This document shows, piece by piece, positions 35,514 to 47,062 of a stretch of DNA of 64,000 nucleotides (the stretch's first letter is position 1; each line of letters opens with the position of its first letter). The notes beneath the pieces were generated by a model, which was not told the origin of the DNA, did no database searches, and was given only the letters and a program-made list of their open reading frames with translations. The position numbers and the translations under genes were made by a program. The stretch is from the NCBI GenBank assembly GCA_004794655.1, contig SMMW01000003.1, forward strand, positions 19,052,501-19,116,500. The letters run 5' to 3'. This stretch comes from Marisa cornuarietis. Its lineage: Eukaryota > Mollusca > Gastropoda > Architaenioglossa > Ampullariidae.

Positions 35514-35524
35514 GTTGCAAGTGA

Positions 35525-36767
35525 GTAAAACCGCCTGGGTCCCTTGAAGATATCGCTTCCAAATCCCGCCAGGTTCCGACTCCGGTTTTCCGCAAGTGAC
35601 CCAGATCTCATCCCGGATTATTTCTTGCAGGCTGGGATCTCATTCCACGAACATTTTATTTCACGGAAAGGCTGTTCATTTTGTATAGTTTGTTGAAAAC
35701 AAGCATAAAATAGTTCACAGAAAGGAAATAGGAAAACAAAACGAGTTACGAGTGCATCATGCAGTACCCAAAATGTATTAATTTTACTGACGCAAAGGTG
35801 TAGTACAAAACTGGTAATGTGACATACCAACTTATGAGTTTAATTATTTTGAGAGGTGTTCCTTTCATTCGCACTACTTCTTTAAAGTTACAAAAACCTG
35901 CACTTATCCTTAGAGTCATAAGCTTAATTTCTTTTTGTCTCTTTTGGAACGAAACGTGTGATAGTCCATTATTTTAAGAACATTAAATCGCAGCTGTTGA
36001 ATGAAACACTTATGTGACTTTTGATAATGAATCAAGGCAAAGAGATAACTAATACAAGATTCAATGAAAGTGTTGTTAGTCTAAAAAGGTAATGAATTTA
36101 GACAGCTTGCAGTGCCCTGTTTCATTACTTATCTGAAAACTATCAAGCTAAATTTAATTTTATGGTCACTTCTGCAAAGATCTGTATAGCTTGTTTTTTT
36201 ACTTCGCACTTTCATGCTGCTTATTTGCCTGTCACCGTTTCACTCACACACCACTCAACACAACACATACACACAATGGTTGATAAAAACACAGATATTC
36301 ATCAAGATATTCATTTATAAACATAAATGTTTGTCAAACTTTTTCTTTCAGTTGTCACTTGTTTTGTTTGATCGACAGAGCAGCCATTCATTAAACTACA
36401 GATCTCTTGGGCAAATCATATCTCATTAATGTACTGTTTTTATGTTCCATTGGTGAAAGTAGATGTCTAGGAAATATTAAAAGGTGTTTGGAGCGAAGTC
36501 TAGAACTTAGTTCCCATTTGTATGAATCCTGGGGCCATGCTGCCTCCTATCGGCCCTCTCTTGATGCCGTGACGGTTATATCAAAAGCATACGCCTTCTC
36601 ATTAAAATATCTTCTCTGTTATAATCCGTTATTATTATTAATCCTAAATTACATTACGAGTTAAGAAACCAGTCTGAAATATGAGTGGTATCTAGTGAAA
36701 TGTAACCTTTTTATATCTAATGAAACAGTGTTCATGAACAGAAATCATGAAAAAGTGTGCACAACTT
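35525..36767. other. Intergenic, no gene recognised
   Basis: AT-rich. Plus-strand frames at 36214-36664 have no signature. Confidence 0.35.
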
Positions 36768-37112
36768 TTAATAATAATAAATAATAAATGAAGATTTTTA
36801 TAGCGCATATTCACACTCATAGAGAGCATGCTCTTAGCGCTTAAAACAAGGAAGAGACATGGACTAAATGGATAGAACACGAGGGCGTAAGGATAAACGA
36901 CAATACTGACGACAAACAGAAAACAAAGATGGAAAACACAAAAAGACATCAAGTAACAGAAACATAGAAAATATAGCGATTCTGCAGAGAAAGATGGGTA
37001 GACAAGTAGAAAGAGTAGAAGGGGGAGGGTAAGAAGGAGGAGCATTGTGTGGACTGTGTTAGGAGTAATGCTCAATGAAGAGGTGCGTTTTCAGTGCAGA
37101 TTTCACTTTTCA
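36768..37112 (-). mobile_element. Short 3' copy of the L2-like LINE seen intact at 8210-10385
   Basis: The minus strand begins within the last codons (KTHLFIEH-like), then follows the 3' UTR nearly base for base, including AAGCGCTAAGAGCATGCTCT and GCGCTATAAAAATCTTCA, ending in an ATT-rich tail near 36775. The close similarity implies recent activity of the family. Confidence 0.85.
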
Positions 37113-37437
37113 TTTTTAAATAGTAGTCACTCAGATTAGGTGACACGGCATTACATTCTGTAAGATCAGAGTTGCTAGCCTGTATTATACTTTAACTGTG
37201 CGATTGCTGAATGATTCATTCTTATAAAAGTTGCTTAATACTTATGATGTCAGAAAAAACCATCATAACTATTATTTTGTTACTAGACCTTAGAAAATTC
37301 ATATACAAAATCGCCAAGGTAATTTTTTGATTAATTATGCTTAGCATTAGCAAAATTTTATTTTGTGAATCTTAGCATCCGTAATACGATTGTGATAGAT
37401 CAAAAAAAATGTACTAACCTCATAAGAATGCAGAAGT

Positions 37438-37809
37438 TCAGTTGTTGGTGCCACTACGAGGAGGTACTGAAGCACCTGGGGATGGTGGCGCTTTTCCTTG
37501 TGAAGGACCACCAGGTGGCAAGAGTGCAGTCAAATCCAATTTCTTGCACCCACACTTGTCAGCAACAGTAGTAAGAGCGTTAAAGGTAAAGAAAGAGAGT
37601 GATTGCAGCTGTGACTGGATAGGAAGTAGGAACTCGGCCAAAGTGCGGGTCTCATTATTCAAACGACTAAGAAAGTTTTCTAGATCGGGTGGTAGTCGTG
37701 GCTGAGGACCGGTGTTTGAATTTGGAACTCCAGACTTGCTCTGTGAGAAACACTGATGAGCAGTAAGCGCTATCAAAAGGACAAAGATGGGGACCTTAGC
37801 ATGAGCCAT
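37438..37809 (-). CDS. Secreted 123-residue CxC protein, unknown family
   Basis: Starts at ATG 37809 and ends TGA at 37438. MAHAKVPIFVLLIALTAHQC is a clear signal peptide, with cleavage likely after CFSQ. A proline-rich spacer follows, then a helical-looking stretch (ENFLSRLNNETRTLAEFLL, QSQLQSL) with one NET glycosylation site, then FNALTTVADKCGCKKL, then a proline/glycine-rich tail. CGC holds the only cysteines of the mature protein. AATAAA lies about 80 bases past the stop. It shares the NA...KCGC pattern and layout with the gene at 44660-47049, also on the minus strand, but lacks an intron there. Family and role unknown; an extracellular or peptide-like product is inferred only from the signal peptide. 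Confidence 0.75.
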   Translation of the reverse strand: MAHAKVPIFVLLIALTAHQCFSQSKSGVPNSNTGPQPRLPPDLENFLSRLNNETRTLAEFLLPIQSQLQSLSFFTFNALTTVADKCGCKKLDLTALLPPGGPSQGKAPPSPGASVPPRSGTNN

Positions 37810-38489
37810 GATAGCGAAGAGATGATATGTGTCTCTTCTTCCGGAAATCTTTTTTTCCAGAAGAGTGCGCTAGACATACGTCAATAACGATCTATACCTG
37901 TGATGGCCTTTCGGCGGACTAGCCCGTTTTAAAAGATATTTGCCACGTGTCAAATATGAACTAATGACCTCATGCATACATCGCATTTCATTTTATGTCA
38001 AGAGAGTAATGAAACGTCAAAGGTCTCTGTCTTAAAATCTGTTTTATGCGTATTTATGCTTTGATCTTTATTCAGTTGTCTTTTATTAACACAATAAAAA
38101 AGCCGAAGAAGAAAGTTATAAAATGTTATGCTATCTCGAACATAACTAGCAGAATAAATAAACTTTTCATGTTTCATGTGGCAAGCCTTGTTGACATGGA
38201 GACTGTTGTAGCAATCAGCGACTGAGCATATTGGTCTGCGGATAGTTTGTGTTCCCGAAATATGCTTGTCACAAAAATGTGAAAGCTGTGTTTGAGTTTA
38301 AATTATTGCGGTCTTCTTAAGCCCAGTGGCGTCCAAGAAATCGACCGTTTGCTCCAGATCGCTAAAGGTACCCCAGAGCTGAGAGCCCAAGCTGGTTTCC
38401 TTCTGGCACACTACTTCTGGGACTGGACAGATGAGAAGAATGTTGTCTATTTCTCGGAGCCACATTCACAGTGGACGGTGTTTTTTTAG
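37810..38489. other. Upstream region of the secreted-protein gene
   Basis: No gene recognised. A plus-strand frame at 38292-38489 is unassigned. Confidence 0.35.
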
Positions 38490-39420
38490 CCTAAGGTGGC
38501 CGTACGTGTAAAAAATGGTAGACTTGGTCTTCTGGTCCAGTTGTTTGAAATGGTTTTCCAGTCTGGATCATCTTCAGTGTGAGTGTTTTGTAGCTCTGGT
38601 GTTTGTGTTGTATTCCCTTGACTGCAAGTGCTGAGACCTGACTTATGAAAAATGCTTTGCTGCAATCCAGACAGCTGGGATGAACCATTCACACTTGGCT
38701 TGGTCTAGTTCTAATAGGCATATGTGTTGTCTTTGAATGTCTTTCATGCTGTGTTTTAAACTTTGGTGTTTGAAGCGGTTTGGGGGCACAGTGCTTTGTT
38801 ATTGTGGAGAGGTTTTGTGGTCATCTATTTAAGATTTTCAGCTTGTGGTATGAAATTGTCTCGGATGATCGTCAGGAATAGAAAATATGCTGTAAATTTA
38901 AAAAGGAGCAATTTTTAAGGGTTGCAGAATGATTTTTAAGAGGATGAAAGAGACCTATTTTTTATTAGGTTAACTTGCATGCTGTAAGTTGTTCTACTCT
39001 CGCTTCTGGTGTTCTTTTGAAGAAGTAATCAAGAAGTCATATAAACATGTTGAAGTTTCAGTAGCAGTCCCTCCTTCCAGACATTGTCAAAATCGTGGTA
39101 CAGGTTGAAGAAGGCTGGAGGGCACAATTTCTTGTGTTTGAAGGACTAGCTGGTCTTCGGTGTTGCGATGTTGCCGATAGACGGATTGGGTTTAACAAAA
39201 ATATGATCCTGACGAGGTGTGACAGAAGTCTTCTGTTGATTGTCTGTTCTAGTGGCTTTCAGATGCAGCTCTGGAGACTGGTCTGTATGTGGATGGAGGC
39301 CGCTTGTCCTTCTCATTCTTTAGCTTTGGTGTGATATGAGCTTCTTTCAAGTTTGCCGGTACTTTGCCAGTCTCCCACCGTTCGATTAATGGCATAGATT
39401 TTATTTGCCCTACTAGACAA
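38490..39420 (-). pseudogene. Jockey-like reverse transcriptase fragment, strongly decayed
   Basis: The minus strand from about 39330 shows RPPSTYRPVS, RQSTEDFCH, a VYRQHRNTEDQLVLQTQEI run and a DFDNVWKEG-like word near 39090. These fit the fingers and motif A region of Jockey-type RT. Many stops and frameshifts. The 3' limit near 38490 is uncertain. Confidence 0.55.
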
Positions 39421-39601
39421 CACAAATCAAGTTAGTACCTCAAATGTCAATAATTAATTGTTAACGTGAAGTTATTTATAGGAAAATCATGCAGATCAAT
39501 TAAATAAGAGCTTCTAATCTAGATCACCCGTTAGTTATACAGGCATGTCACGCAATTTAGAATAACAAAGAAGGTAGCTCTTGGTATTGATGTAGTAGAA
39601 A

Positions 39602-40285
39602 CTGTCACGACACCGCGAAGTGTGACTCTAGCTCTCTTTATTCCAAACACACTCACAGGGCCAGACAAATACGCGTTCTTTCACACAAATAAAAAATTTG
39701 ACTTGCCTGAGCAGATCTGCCTACTTTTACTGAACAAAACAAAATTACATATAAAAAGTCCTAACTACGATCTAAATCCTATCAACACAAATACAGGCTG
39801 CAAAATGTTCTTCAGGTCCTCTATAAACGAATTTAGGCACAATGTCTCGGCACTGGTTCTTCCCTTCAAATAACACAACTACAGACTGCAAAACGTTCCT
39901 CAGGTCCTTTAAAAACCAATTTAAGCCCAATGTCTCAGCACTGGCTCTTCACTTCAAATAAAACAACCTCAAACTGCAAAATGTTCTTCAGGTCCGCTAC
40001 AAACCAATAAAGCCCAAAGTCTCGGAACTGGCTCTTCACTTCACTCAATACTACGAAAAAACAAAAACAAAACGTCTCGGCGTTTTGCACCCAGATTCAA
40101 AACAAAATGTTTGCCACCCTTCGATCCCACGTCTCACTAGGCCTCTTCTCGTATGTTCTCTTTACCATTCTCCCTCTCACGTCACACATCTTTTTGACAT
40201 CATTCATACGCACTCAGACAAACTGACGTCATGCACCCCCTCCCACGTGGGCTGAGGCCTAAGGCTACAGTTAGAACTGTGACAG
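39602..40285. repeat. CTGTCAC-ended repeat holding an 88-bp minisatellite
   Basis: CTGTCACGAC at 39602 and AACTGTGACAG ending at 40285 form short inverted ends. Between them, units beginning CTGCAAAA[TC]GTTC[TC]TCAGG recur at 39798, 39886 and 39974 (88-bp period), each with AATGTCTC[GA]GCACTGG. No coding sign. Confidence 0.65.
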
Positions 40286-40599
40286 AAACCATGGGTGACC
40301 GATAGTTCGTTAATTGCTGTTTTATGTCATGTCAGCAACTAAGGCTATCTCATGGCAAAAACAATGTACATGACCACTCAAAGGTTGACATAAAGAAATT
40401 GGAGGAGTATGGAGATTTCTCTTTTCTTAGTTATGTACAAAAATGTTTTTTTAAACACACAGGGTCTATTATATCAGATCAAACATTTGAATGGACTTAA
40501 TATATTCCAGGATTGACTTGAGAGTGTTTTACAAAAAGGTCAGTGAGAGTCAGTGCTGTAAAATAGTTTGACGAATTATAGCGAGTTTTGAACAGGAGA

Positions 40600-41680
40600 G
40601 GAGCAAATGTTCTGTAGCTAGAGGGCTTGAGTGTTTCCTGGAATACTTGCATGGCCAATACTTGCAGGAACCCAAATACAGATAATGTCAATATTGTTTC
40701 TTTGTAGTGAGGACAGAATTTCGAAAAACTGAACCAGTAGTAGATGATCCAAGCTTTGAGAGCGAAGTGCAAGTAAGGATGATAAGGTGTCTGAAATGAC
40801 CAAGACATTTTTTTTTCTAGATGTGCGGATGTACTGCAAAGCAAGTAGAAGGGCCTTTAACTCTGCAGAAAAAATGGAGCTATGACCTTCCAAGCGAGCT
40901 GTTAGAGGTGGTGTGGAAATGTTCATCGGCACTGCTGCAGCTTCCACAGTTTCTTTTTCAGGAATTTTGACCCATCAGTGTATATCTGACAAAAACCAGG
41001 ATAGTCTGTGATTATTTCTCTAAAAGTTTGCAGATATAAGCTATATTTCGGATTTCTTTACGTTGGAGAGGTCAAAACGAATTTCCAGTATAGGAAGTAG
41101 CCATGGTGGTGTTTTGGTCAGTGCAAATGGTGCTGTTGTTTTGGGGTTCATTCCCAATTTCTGAAGATGGGGGTAGGCCCGTATGGGTAGAGGTTTTGTT
41201 CATGTTCACGTGCCCTATACTTATCCAGAAACTGAAGGGAGAAAACTGAGTGGAAAGCAGAGTTTTGAGTCAGAACTCGAAGTTTCGAGACATAGGACAA
41301 GATTAATTTTAGTCGTCGTAAACCTAGAGGCGGTTCACCCGCCTCTGCATATAGGCTGTGTATTGGGGGAGTCCTGAAGGCTCCAAGACAAATTCTGAGG
41401 CCATGGTGTACAGTGTCTAGCCTTTTTAAATATGATGTCATGACTGATCCATAGATTATGCATCCATAGTCCAATCTGAACCCACTAGAGAACAAAACAA
41501 ACGGAATGAAGGGATTTGGTCTGCACACCATTTTGTATTGCTTATCAATCTCAATACATCCAGATGGCGGATGTGGCTCTGAAAAGAGCGTTTACGATCA
41601 AAAATAACATCCAAGAAACGAACCTCTTTCACTACTTTGACCGATAAGGTCATCCCTATGCCTACAATAAATAAGCAGCC
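40600..41680 (-). mobile_element. I/Nimb-like LINE 3' half with RNase H, decayed
   Basis: The minus strand from 41650 reads VVKEVRFLDVIFDRKRSFQS, FRLDYGCIIYGSVMTSYLKR, ICLGAFRTPPIHSLYAEAGE and LRRLKLILSYVSKL, then RNase H: YTDGSKF near 40970, HSSIFSAELKALLLALQYIR, VISDTLSSLLALRSQSLDHL and IICIWVPASIG. The TDG, AEL and SDT acids are all present. Frame breaks separate the blocks. The same family is at 4938, 14780 and 3858. Confidence 0.85.
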
Positions 41681-42059
41681 TTAGTTGCTTCGTGCTTTTA
41701 ATATATATCTTTGCAATGCTTACAAAACTATTGTCAAAGGAAGAGTAGCTGTTTAAGGTGTGTGTAGACTAAGTAACGGATATGTATGCATCGATTTTTA
41801 AAAAGAAAATTGCGATGGATCGTGTATTTTGTTTCAGAGCATCTTTATTTGAATTTGTTCCACCACTGGTTTCAGAGCAGTAGACAGGAGTATAATAAAA
41901 TATACTGTTTGCCTGCAGAAGAATAAAACATTAGCAGTGTGACCTCTATGTGAAGTAAGACTGCCACCAAAGATTAAATTTCACCGCTTCGTGGCCAATG
42001 AAATCATTTTTGCGTCAGAAGAAAACCCGGGTAATGCCTAGTACCAAAATTAAATACTA

Positions 42060-42225
42060 AAGATGATAATAGTAAAAGTAAAGGGAAGAACAAAAGGTAA
42101 GAAAGAAAGTAAATTAAAATAAATGAAACAAGAAGAGAGCAAGAAAGAGATTAAGTAAGGATCAAAGAATTGAAAAAAAGGACGGAAAAAGAAAAAAGTA
42201 GCAAAAGGGCAAAAGAATGAAAAGG
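42060..42225 (+). repeat. Purine-rich tract
   Basis: About 165 bases of almost pure A and G with few pyrimidines (AAAGGTAAGAAAGAAAGTAA and similar), ending at the start of the LINE at 42228. Confidence 0.7.
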
Positions 42226-42227
42226 AG

Positions 42228-43280
42228 ATGACCCATTATGTAGCGTACCCGGGAACATGTCTGTCAGACTTCAATCTTTTCTTTTATGATGAAGAGAGCT
42301 GTTATTCAAAGTTCTTCTTGGTGCTTCAGAGCTTCTTTTCCAGTGTGGCTGCCCGAGGCCACAGCAACGAGTATGTCAATGGCACTTTTTCTGACTTCAT
42401 CACAAGGGGCACCGGCTCACGACAAGGCTGTGTTTTATTCCCGCTTCTGTTTATTCTGTATACCAACAGTTGTCGCCTTAACCATGAGAATCAATATCTC
42501 GTCAAATTCTCTTATGACACTGCACTGATCTCTCTGCATAGCGGGCCTGTAGATACCCATGGTGTAGCTTTGGATGAATTTATTGCCTGGTGCAATGACA
42601 TTTTCTTAGAACTTAGCGTGAGGAAGATCAGAGAGATTGTCTTTAATTTCCGTCGGAATTCCCCACCAAGTGACATCCACGACAAGGAGATGGAAATTGT
42701 CCCTGCTTTTAAATACCTGCGACTATCTTTGACAGAAGACTTCTCTGGGATCCCAACACAAGCTGTCGTAAAGAAGGCTCAACAGCGCCTCTTCCTTTTC
42801 TGGAAGCTGAAGTCTTTCTCTGTCCCCAGCGAATTCTTCAGCTCTTTTATAGATCGCACATAGAAAGCATGCTGTCGTTCTTGATTATTTGTTTTGCAAC
42901 AGTTTATCGGTGAAGAACAAGAGCAACTTGCATTGTGTTGATCCACCTGGTCCAAAATCATTCGGACACCCCAGAGTGCTCTTCAATCTCTGTATAAGAG
43001 GCAGACACTTCATAAAGTTTCTGATATCAGGCATGTCCTGTCAGGAGAATTTTTTTAACTCCTATAGGACCACCGATGCTGGACAGATTCAGGTTGTTCT
43101 TCGTTGTTTCTTCCGTGCGACTTGTGAATGTTACTGTGTGCAAATGAATGCAGCTACCTGAACCATGAATGCATGAGTCTTTTTGGCGGATATGAATATG
43201 TTGTAGTAGAGTTTTGTGCTTTCATATCGAGCTGCCTCTAATTGTCCTCTGGGATAAATAAAATCTTATTGCGTCTGTCT
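42228..43280 (+). mobile_element. CR1/Rex-like LINE 3' half
   Basis: A 211-codon frame to 42863 reads YVNGTFSDFITRGTGSRQGC, VLFPLLFILYTNSC, YLVKFSYDTALISLHSGPVD, THGVALDEFIAWC and FKYLRLSLTEDFSG. The catalytic box is SYDT, so the second Asp is retained but the first is changed to Tyr. This copy is inactive. It continues in broken frames with VRLVNVTV-like words. The 3' UTR ends CGAGCTGCC...GGGATAAATAAAATCTTATT. Confidence 0.82.
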
Positions 43281-43499
43281 GAGTAGTGAGCCTGACTCGC
43301 ATGGGAAATTTCTTATGTATGATAGCTTCATGCGGTACAGGCGTGCACGTAGTCGGCAGTGTCCGGAGCGCAGGCAGAAGATGATAGTTTGTTGGTGCCG
43401 TTTTAGGCCAATTATCTGTTTGTCTGATGGCGGGCTGTGTTCACTTGACCACCTGCCCTTGAAGTGGCCATGGCTTCACTGTAGGGTATTGCCTGCCTG

Positions 43500-43900
43500 A
43501 GGCAGCTTCAGACGGTTGCCAGACCTGGCAAGTTTGCCTGCCTCCTCGTTTCCCGAGAAGGCCTTTTTTCTGAAGATCTTCTATTTTTTGGTGATCAGGT
43601 GGTTGGTTTCCAGGTACCACACTAAGCGCTTATTCGTCATGCGCTCGAGGGTATTGCCAGGCAGCTGAGGAGGCTGATGCGTCGGTAGCTGGTTTTATTC
43701 TTTGGATCGTTGTCTTTCTTCAAGATGGGCATTAGAAGGATTGTCGTTTTCCATGACTGGTAGAAGAGCAGCTGACCCGAGGTGTTTGATAAATTGCAGA
43801 CTCCTCTCTTCCAAGGGCTTTCCTGTTCTTGAGTCTGCTAATGGCTAATGGAGTGGGGTTGGATTTAAGGCGGAACTTTGATGGTGCTTTCTATCTCAAG
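43500..43900 (-). pseudogene. Jockey-like reverse transcriptase fingers fragment
   Basis: The minus strand reads ILLMPILKKDNDPKNKTSYR then RISLLSCL, and in a shifted frame ERMTNKRLVWYLETNHLITK. This is the NYRPISLL region of non-LTR RT. It is a different lineage from the plus-strand LINE beside it. Confidence 0.65.
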
Positions 43901-44273
43901 ACTTCTGCAAGAAGGTTTTCTACCAGTGTGGAGAATTCCCTCCTCTTTCAGCATTGTGCATCCAAGAAAAGGAAGTGTCCTCGTCGAGGGTTTTTGATCA
44001 GGCACCGAAGTCGGCCGGTACCTTAGTCAAGGTTCAGTGTTGAAGTAGAACCTAAACAAAAATGGAAGGGGAAAGAAAAGGGCTTGAAAGGATGGGAAGA
44101 AAAAAACAAAAAGAAAGATCGCAATATGTTTATTTCAAGTCGCATATGACTGAGCTTATAAATGACTGCTATTCATGTGTATAACTGGTAATGTAAGAAC
44201 CATTCAGTACTTCTCCAGCATAAAACGAACCATGCAAGAAAATTTTTCTTGAGGGCTATTTATCCTTTTCGTT

Positions 44274-44274
<1 letters not shown>

Positions 44275-44358
<84 letters not shown>
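44275..44358. repeat. (CA)n microsatellite, about 41 units
   Basis: Uninterrupted CACACA over about 84 bases. Long, pure and probably highly polymorphic. Confidence 0.97.
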
Positions 44359-44360
<2 letters not shown>

Positions 44361-44659
44361 GTTAGGGCGCGCTTCTTCTTGTTTTTCCTCTGTGAATGCC
44401 AACCATGTATTAGCAATCGAAAAAAATATCTTTGAAGGACTGACAAAGAAATCTAGAGGTTAACATTTGCATTGCATTCTCATAAAACAAGAAGAAAGTG
44501 AACATGTATTTTCTTCTTGCAAATGTGTTTAATTTGATCGTGAGTACAGATCATGTACACATCGCTTACTAGCATACCAAGCCAAAGTAATTTCAGCTCA
44601 CAAGACGGTCCTCTGTTGACAAAGATTGTGTATAAAATGTACGACGCAGTCACTTCCCG

Positions 44660-45537
44660 TTATTGAGGTGAATGGCCAGCAATGGGAGCACCAACATCAC
44701 AGCCACATTTGAGTAATGCTCTCTTCGTGGCGTCTTGAAAGGCATTACTGAAACAAATATTGTTTAGCGAAGTACTCTCATCATTTTATACCTTTAAATG
44801 AAACTGTTGAAGATCAGCAAAATTAAGTTACAGTATTCTGTATTCATTGCATATAAACGAACTCCGCATTTTTGGTAAATTTTATAAGCCAGGTTGGACA
44901 GTCATAAAGCACTCATAAAAATTAAAAAAAGCAGTTGCAGAATAAAGCATGGAATGAACTTGGGACTGAAGTGTATTTGTACGCTATATTTGAATGGTCA
45001 GTACTTTTGTCTTGCTCTTACTATAACCGTTAGACAATGTTCAGCAATGCTTTAAATTCACGGAGAATAAACTGAAAAATGCGTGGATGCACTGAATGCG
45101 GCAGCAATTGAGGGACCCACGTTTTTGGTTGTGTCACTGACAGTTTGTGTGACTTTTTAATTTGTGAATGGGGTTTGTAGACTGACGATATCTCGGAATG
45201 GAGTTTGATTACAGATAAAATGAGGATATTTTAATTGGTGTCCTATAGAAACCTCCAATTAGCAATTAGCGGAAGACTGGGTCTTTGTATGTTAGCGACG
45301 AGCCACACGATTTCTCCTTTACTGACATAGCTGAAGAGGGATCTGAATCAATGACAAACTTCCATTGGACAAAGTTGTCTTGACAGTTCCGGCACTTGCC
45401 AACGTAACAATTTTACAGCAAACACAAGGCAGTGTTAGGGTTAGACCATGAAAGCACAGTGTAAAAAATGTTATGCAGACAGAATCCTCTTAATGCTAGG
45501 AAGATAATTCTCTTTCTCTTGTGCGTGTGTGCGTGTG

Positions 45538-45603
<66 letters not shown>

Positions 45604-47049
45604 ATCAGGGCTTGTAGTAAAAAATAAATTGTAATAAAAGCATTATTTCTTTGTTGCTTTTCTATATTTAAACATCATTTTTTTGTTTTACATATTGTGA
45701 TTTGGCAAACATATCACGGTGAAATTTAAAAGCAGTGAACATCATTCTCCACATTTCTATGCTATCTTTGCAATGATTAGTTCCTGCAATAAGTGCGACA
45801 GCTCTGTGAGTTTTCAACATAGCAAATGTTCAGACTTGTAAGGCTCGTTATAGCAGCTTTTTATTTTAATGTTTGGCGCTACTAACAACAACTTTTTCGT
45901 TGCTTTTTTCCAAGGCTGGCAACTCTATATATATTCGAGTTTACATTGTAAGTGGTTAGTTTGTCTCGTTGTATATTTTCACTGACTGAGACCAACGGTG
46001 TAACTATATGTTGGGCTCTAGTTTACTGAACTCGGGTCATTGATTTGAAATACTGATCCGAAATGTCAACTGCAATACCCATCATGATAACATACAATGC
46101 TAACTTTTCTCCTCCTCGTCTTTATTAATTTTATCTTTACAAAACTTGAGTAGTTATGATAAATTAATAATCATAATTTTGTCCATTTACTTACGTTCGT
46201 ATATCTCGGTAAAGATAATTCGGAGCGGGTAACAGTCATCCCTTGAGCTTCTGCTTCAGCTTGAGCGTTTGGTGAAAGTTAACTGCGCATGCGCTGGGTA
46301 TTTGATAAAATACCTTTATTCACATTAAACTGACATTCGGCTTGTTTTCACTTAGTACCCATCGATGACTTCACAAAACAGCGAATCCACATATCAACCC
46401 TTCTCAAAACATTTAGTTACATCTCAGGATTCAGGAAGTTTCTATTAGTCCTCAATTTTTTTTTCTAAAATCACTTCTTAAAGACTATTCTCAACAGGAT
46501 TAACGCAATCTTTTTACTTCATCCATCTATTCAATATACCATTATGTGTTTATTGTAACTGCTCGAGTCAGTTTTCCCCCCCTTTATGTACTGCACATCA
46601 GTTGACGCATTTTAAGTTTTAATAATTTTTAGGTTAAGGCAACAATGACGAGGACGGAATTTTCACCCATTCTTATGTTTGGTTTCTCAAAAGACCTCTC
46701 TTGGATTAATGTGCGTCGTGTGCGAGATAAGTAGGAGGTTAGAGAGACATGTGGGGGAAGATAAAGAGACTGCACACTTGAATACATACCTTAAACGATA
46801 GTATTCTTTTTCTAAGTTGTTGAAGAGAAAGTTGTCAAACTTCTGTAAAAGTTCTCTTGACTCAGAATCCAATGGCTTTAGTACTCCCTCTGCATTCGAG
46901 ATAGGAGGATTGGAATTACTATGCTTCGTGTTCACTCCATCAGGATCGTCTACTTTAACTGACTTGACCGTCTCGGATGTTGGCCGATATTCTTCAGTAT
47001 TCACTCCAAATATTGTAACTATTACCACAAGGAGTAGAAATACAGCCAT
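44660..47049 (-). CDS. Secreted 115-residue CxC protein, two coding exons, unknown family
   Basis: Exon 1 (47049-46790) starts with MAVFLLLVVIVTIFGVNT, a signal peptide, then an acidic, serine-rich stretch and a helical-looking DSESRELLQKFDNFLFNNLE, ending in phase 2 at AAG/GTATGT. Exon 2 (44747-44660), after acceptor TTTGTTTCAG, gives SNAFQDATKRALLKCGCDVG then APIAGHSPQ and stop. The 2,042-bp intron holds a long GT run. A TTGAACAG acceptor 8 bases before the ATG suggests a 5' UTR intron. Layout and the NA...KCGC motif match the gene at 37438-37809. CGC holds the only mature cysteines. Function unknown. The exon join is inferred from phase and from the paralogue. Confidence 0.75.
44748..46789 (-). 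other. Intron of the two-exon secreted-protein gene
   Basis: GTATGT to TTTCAG. AT-rich with one microsatellite. No other exon recognised. Confidence 0.6.
45522..45600. repeat. (GT)n microsatellite
   Basis: GTGCGTGTGTGC start followed by pure GT repeats to 45600. Confidence 0.95.
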
Positions 47050-47062
47050 CCTTCCTCCTGTT

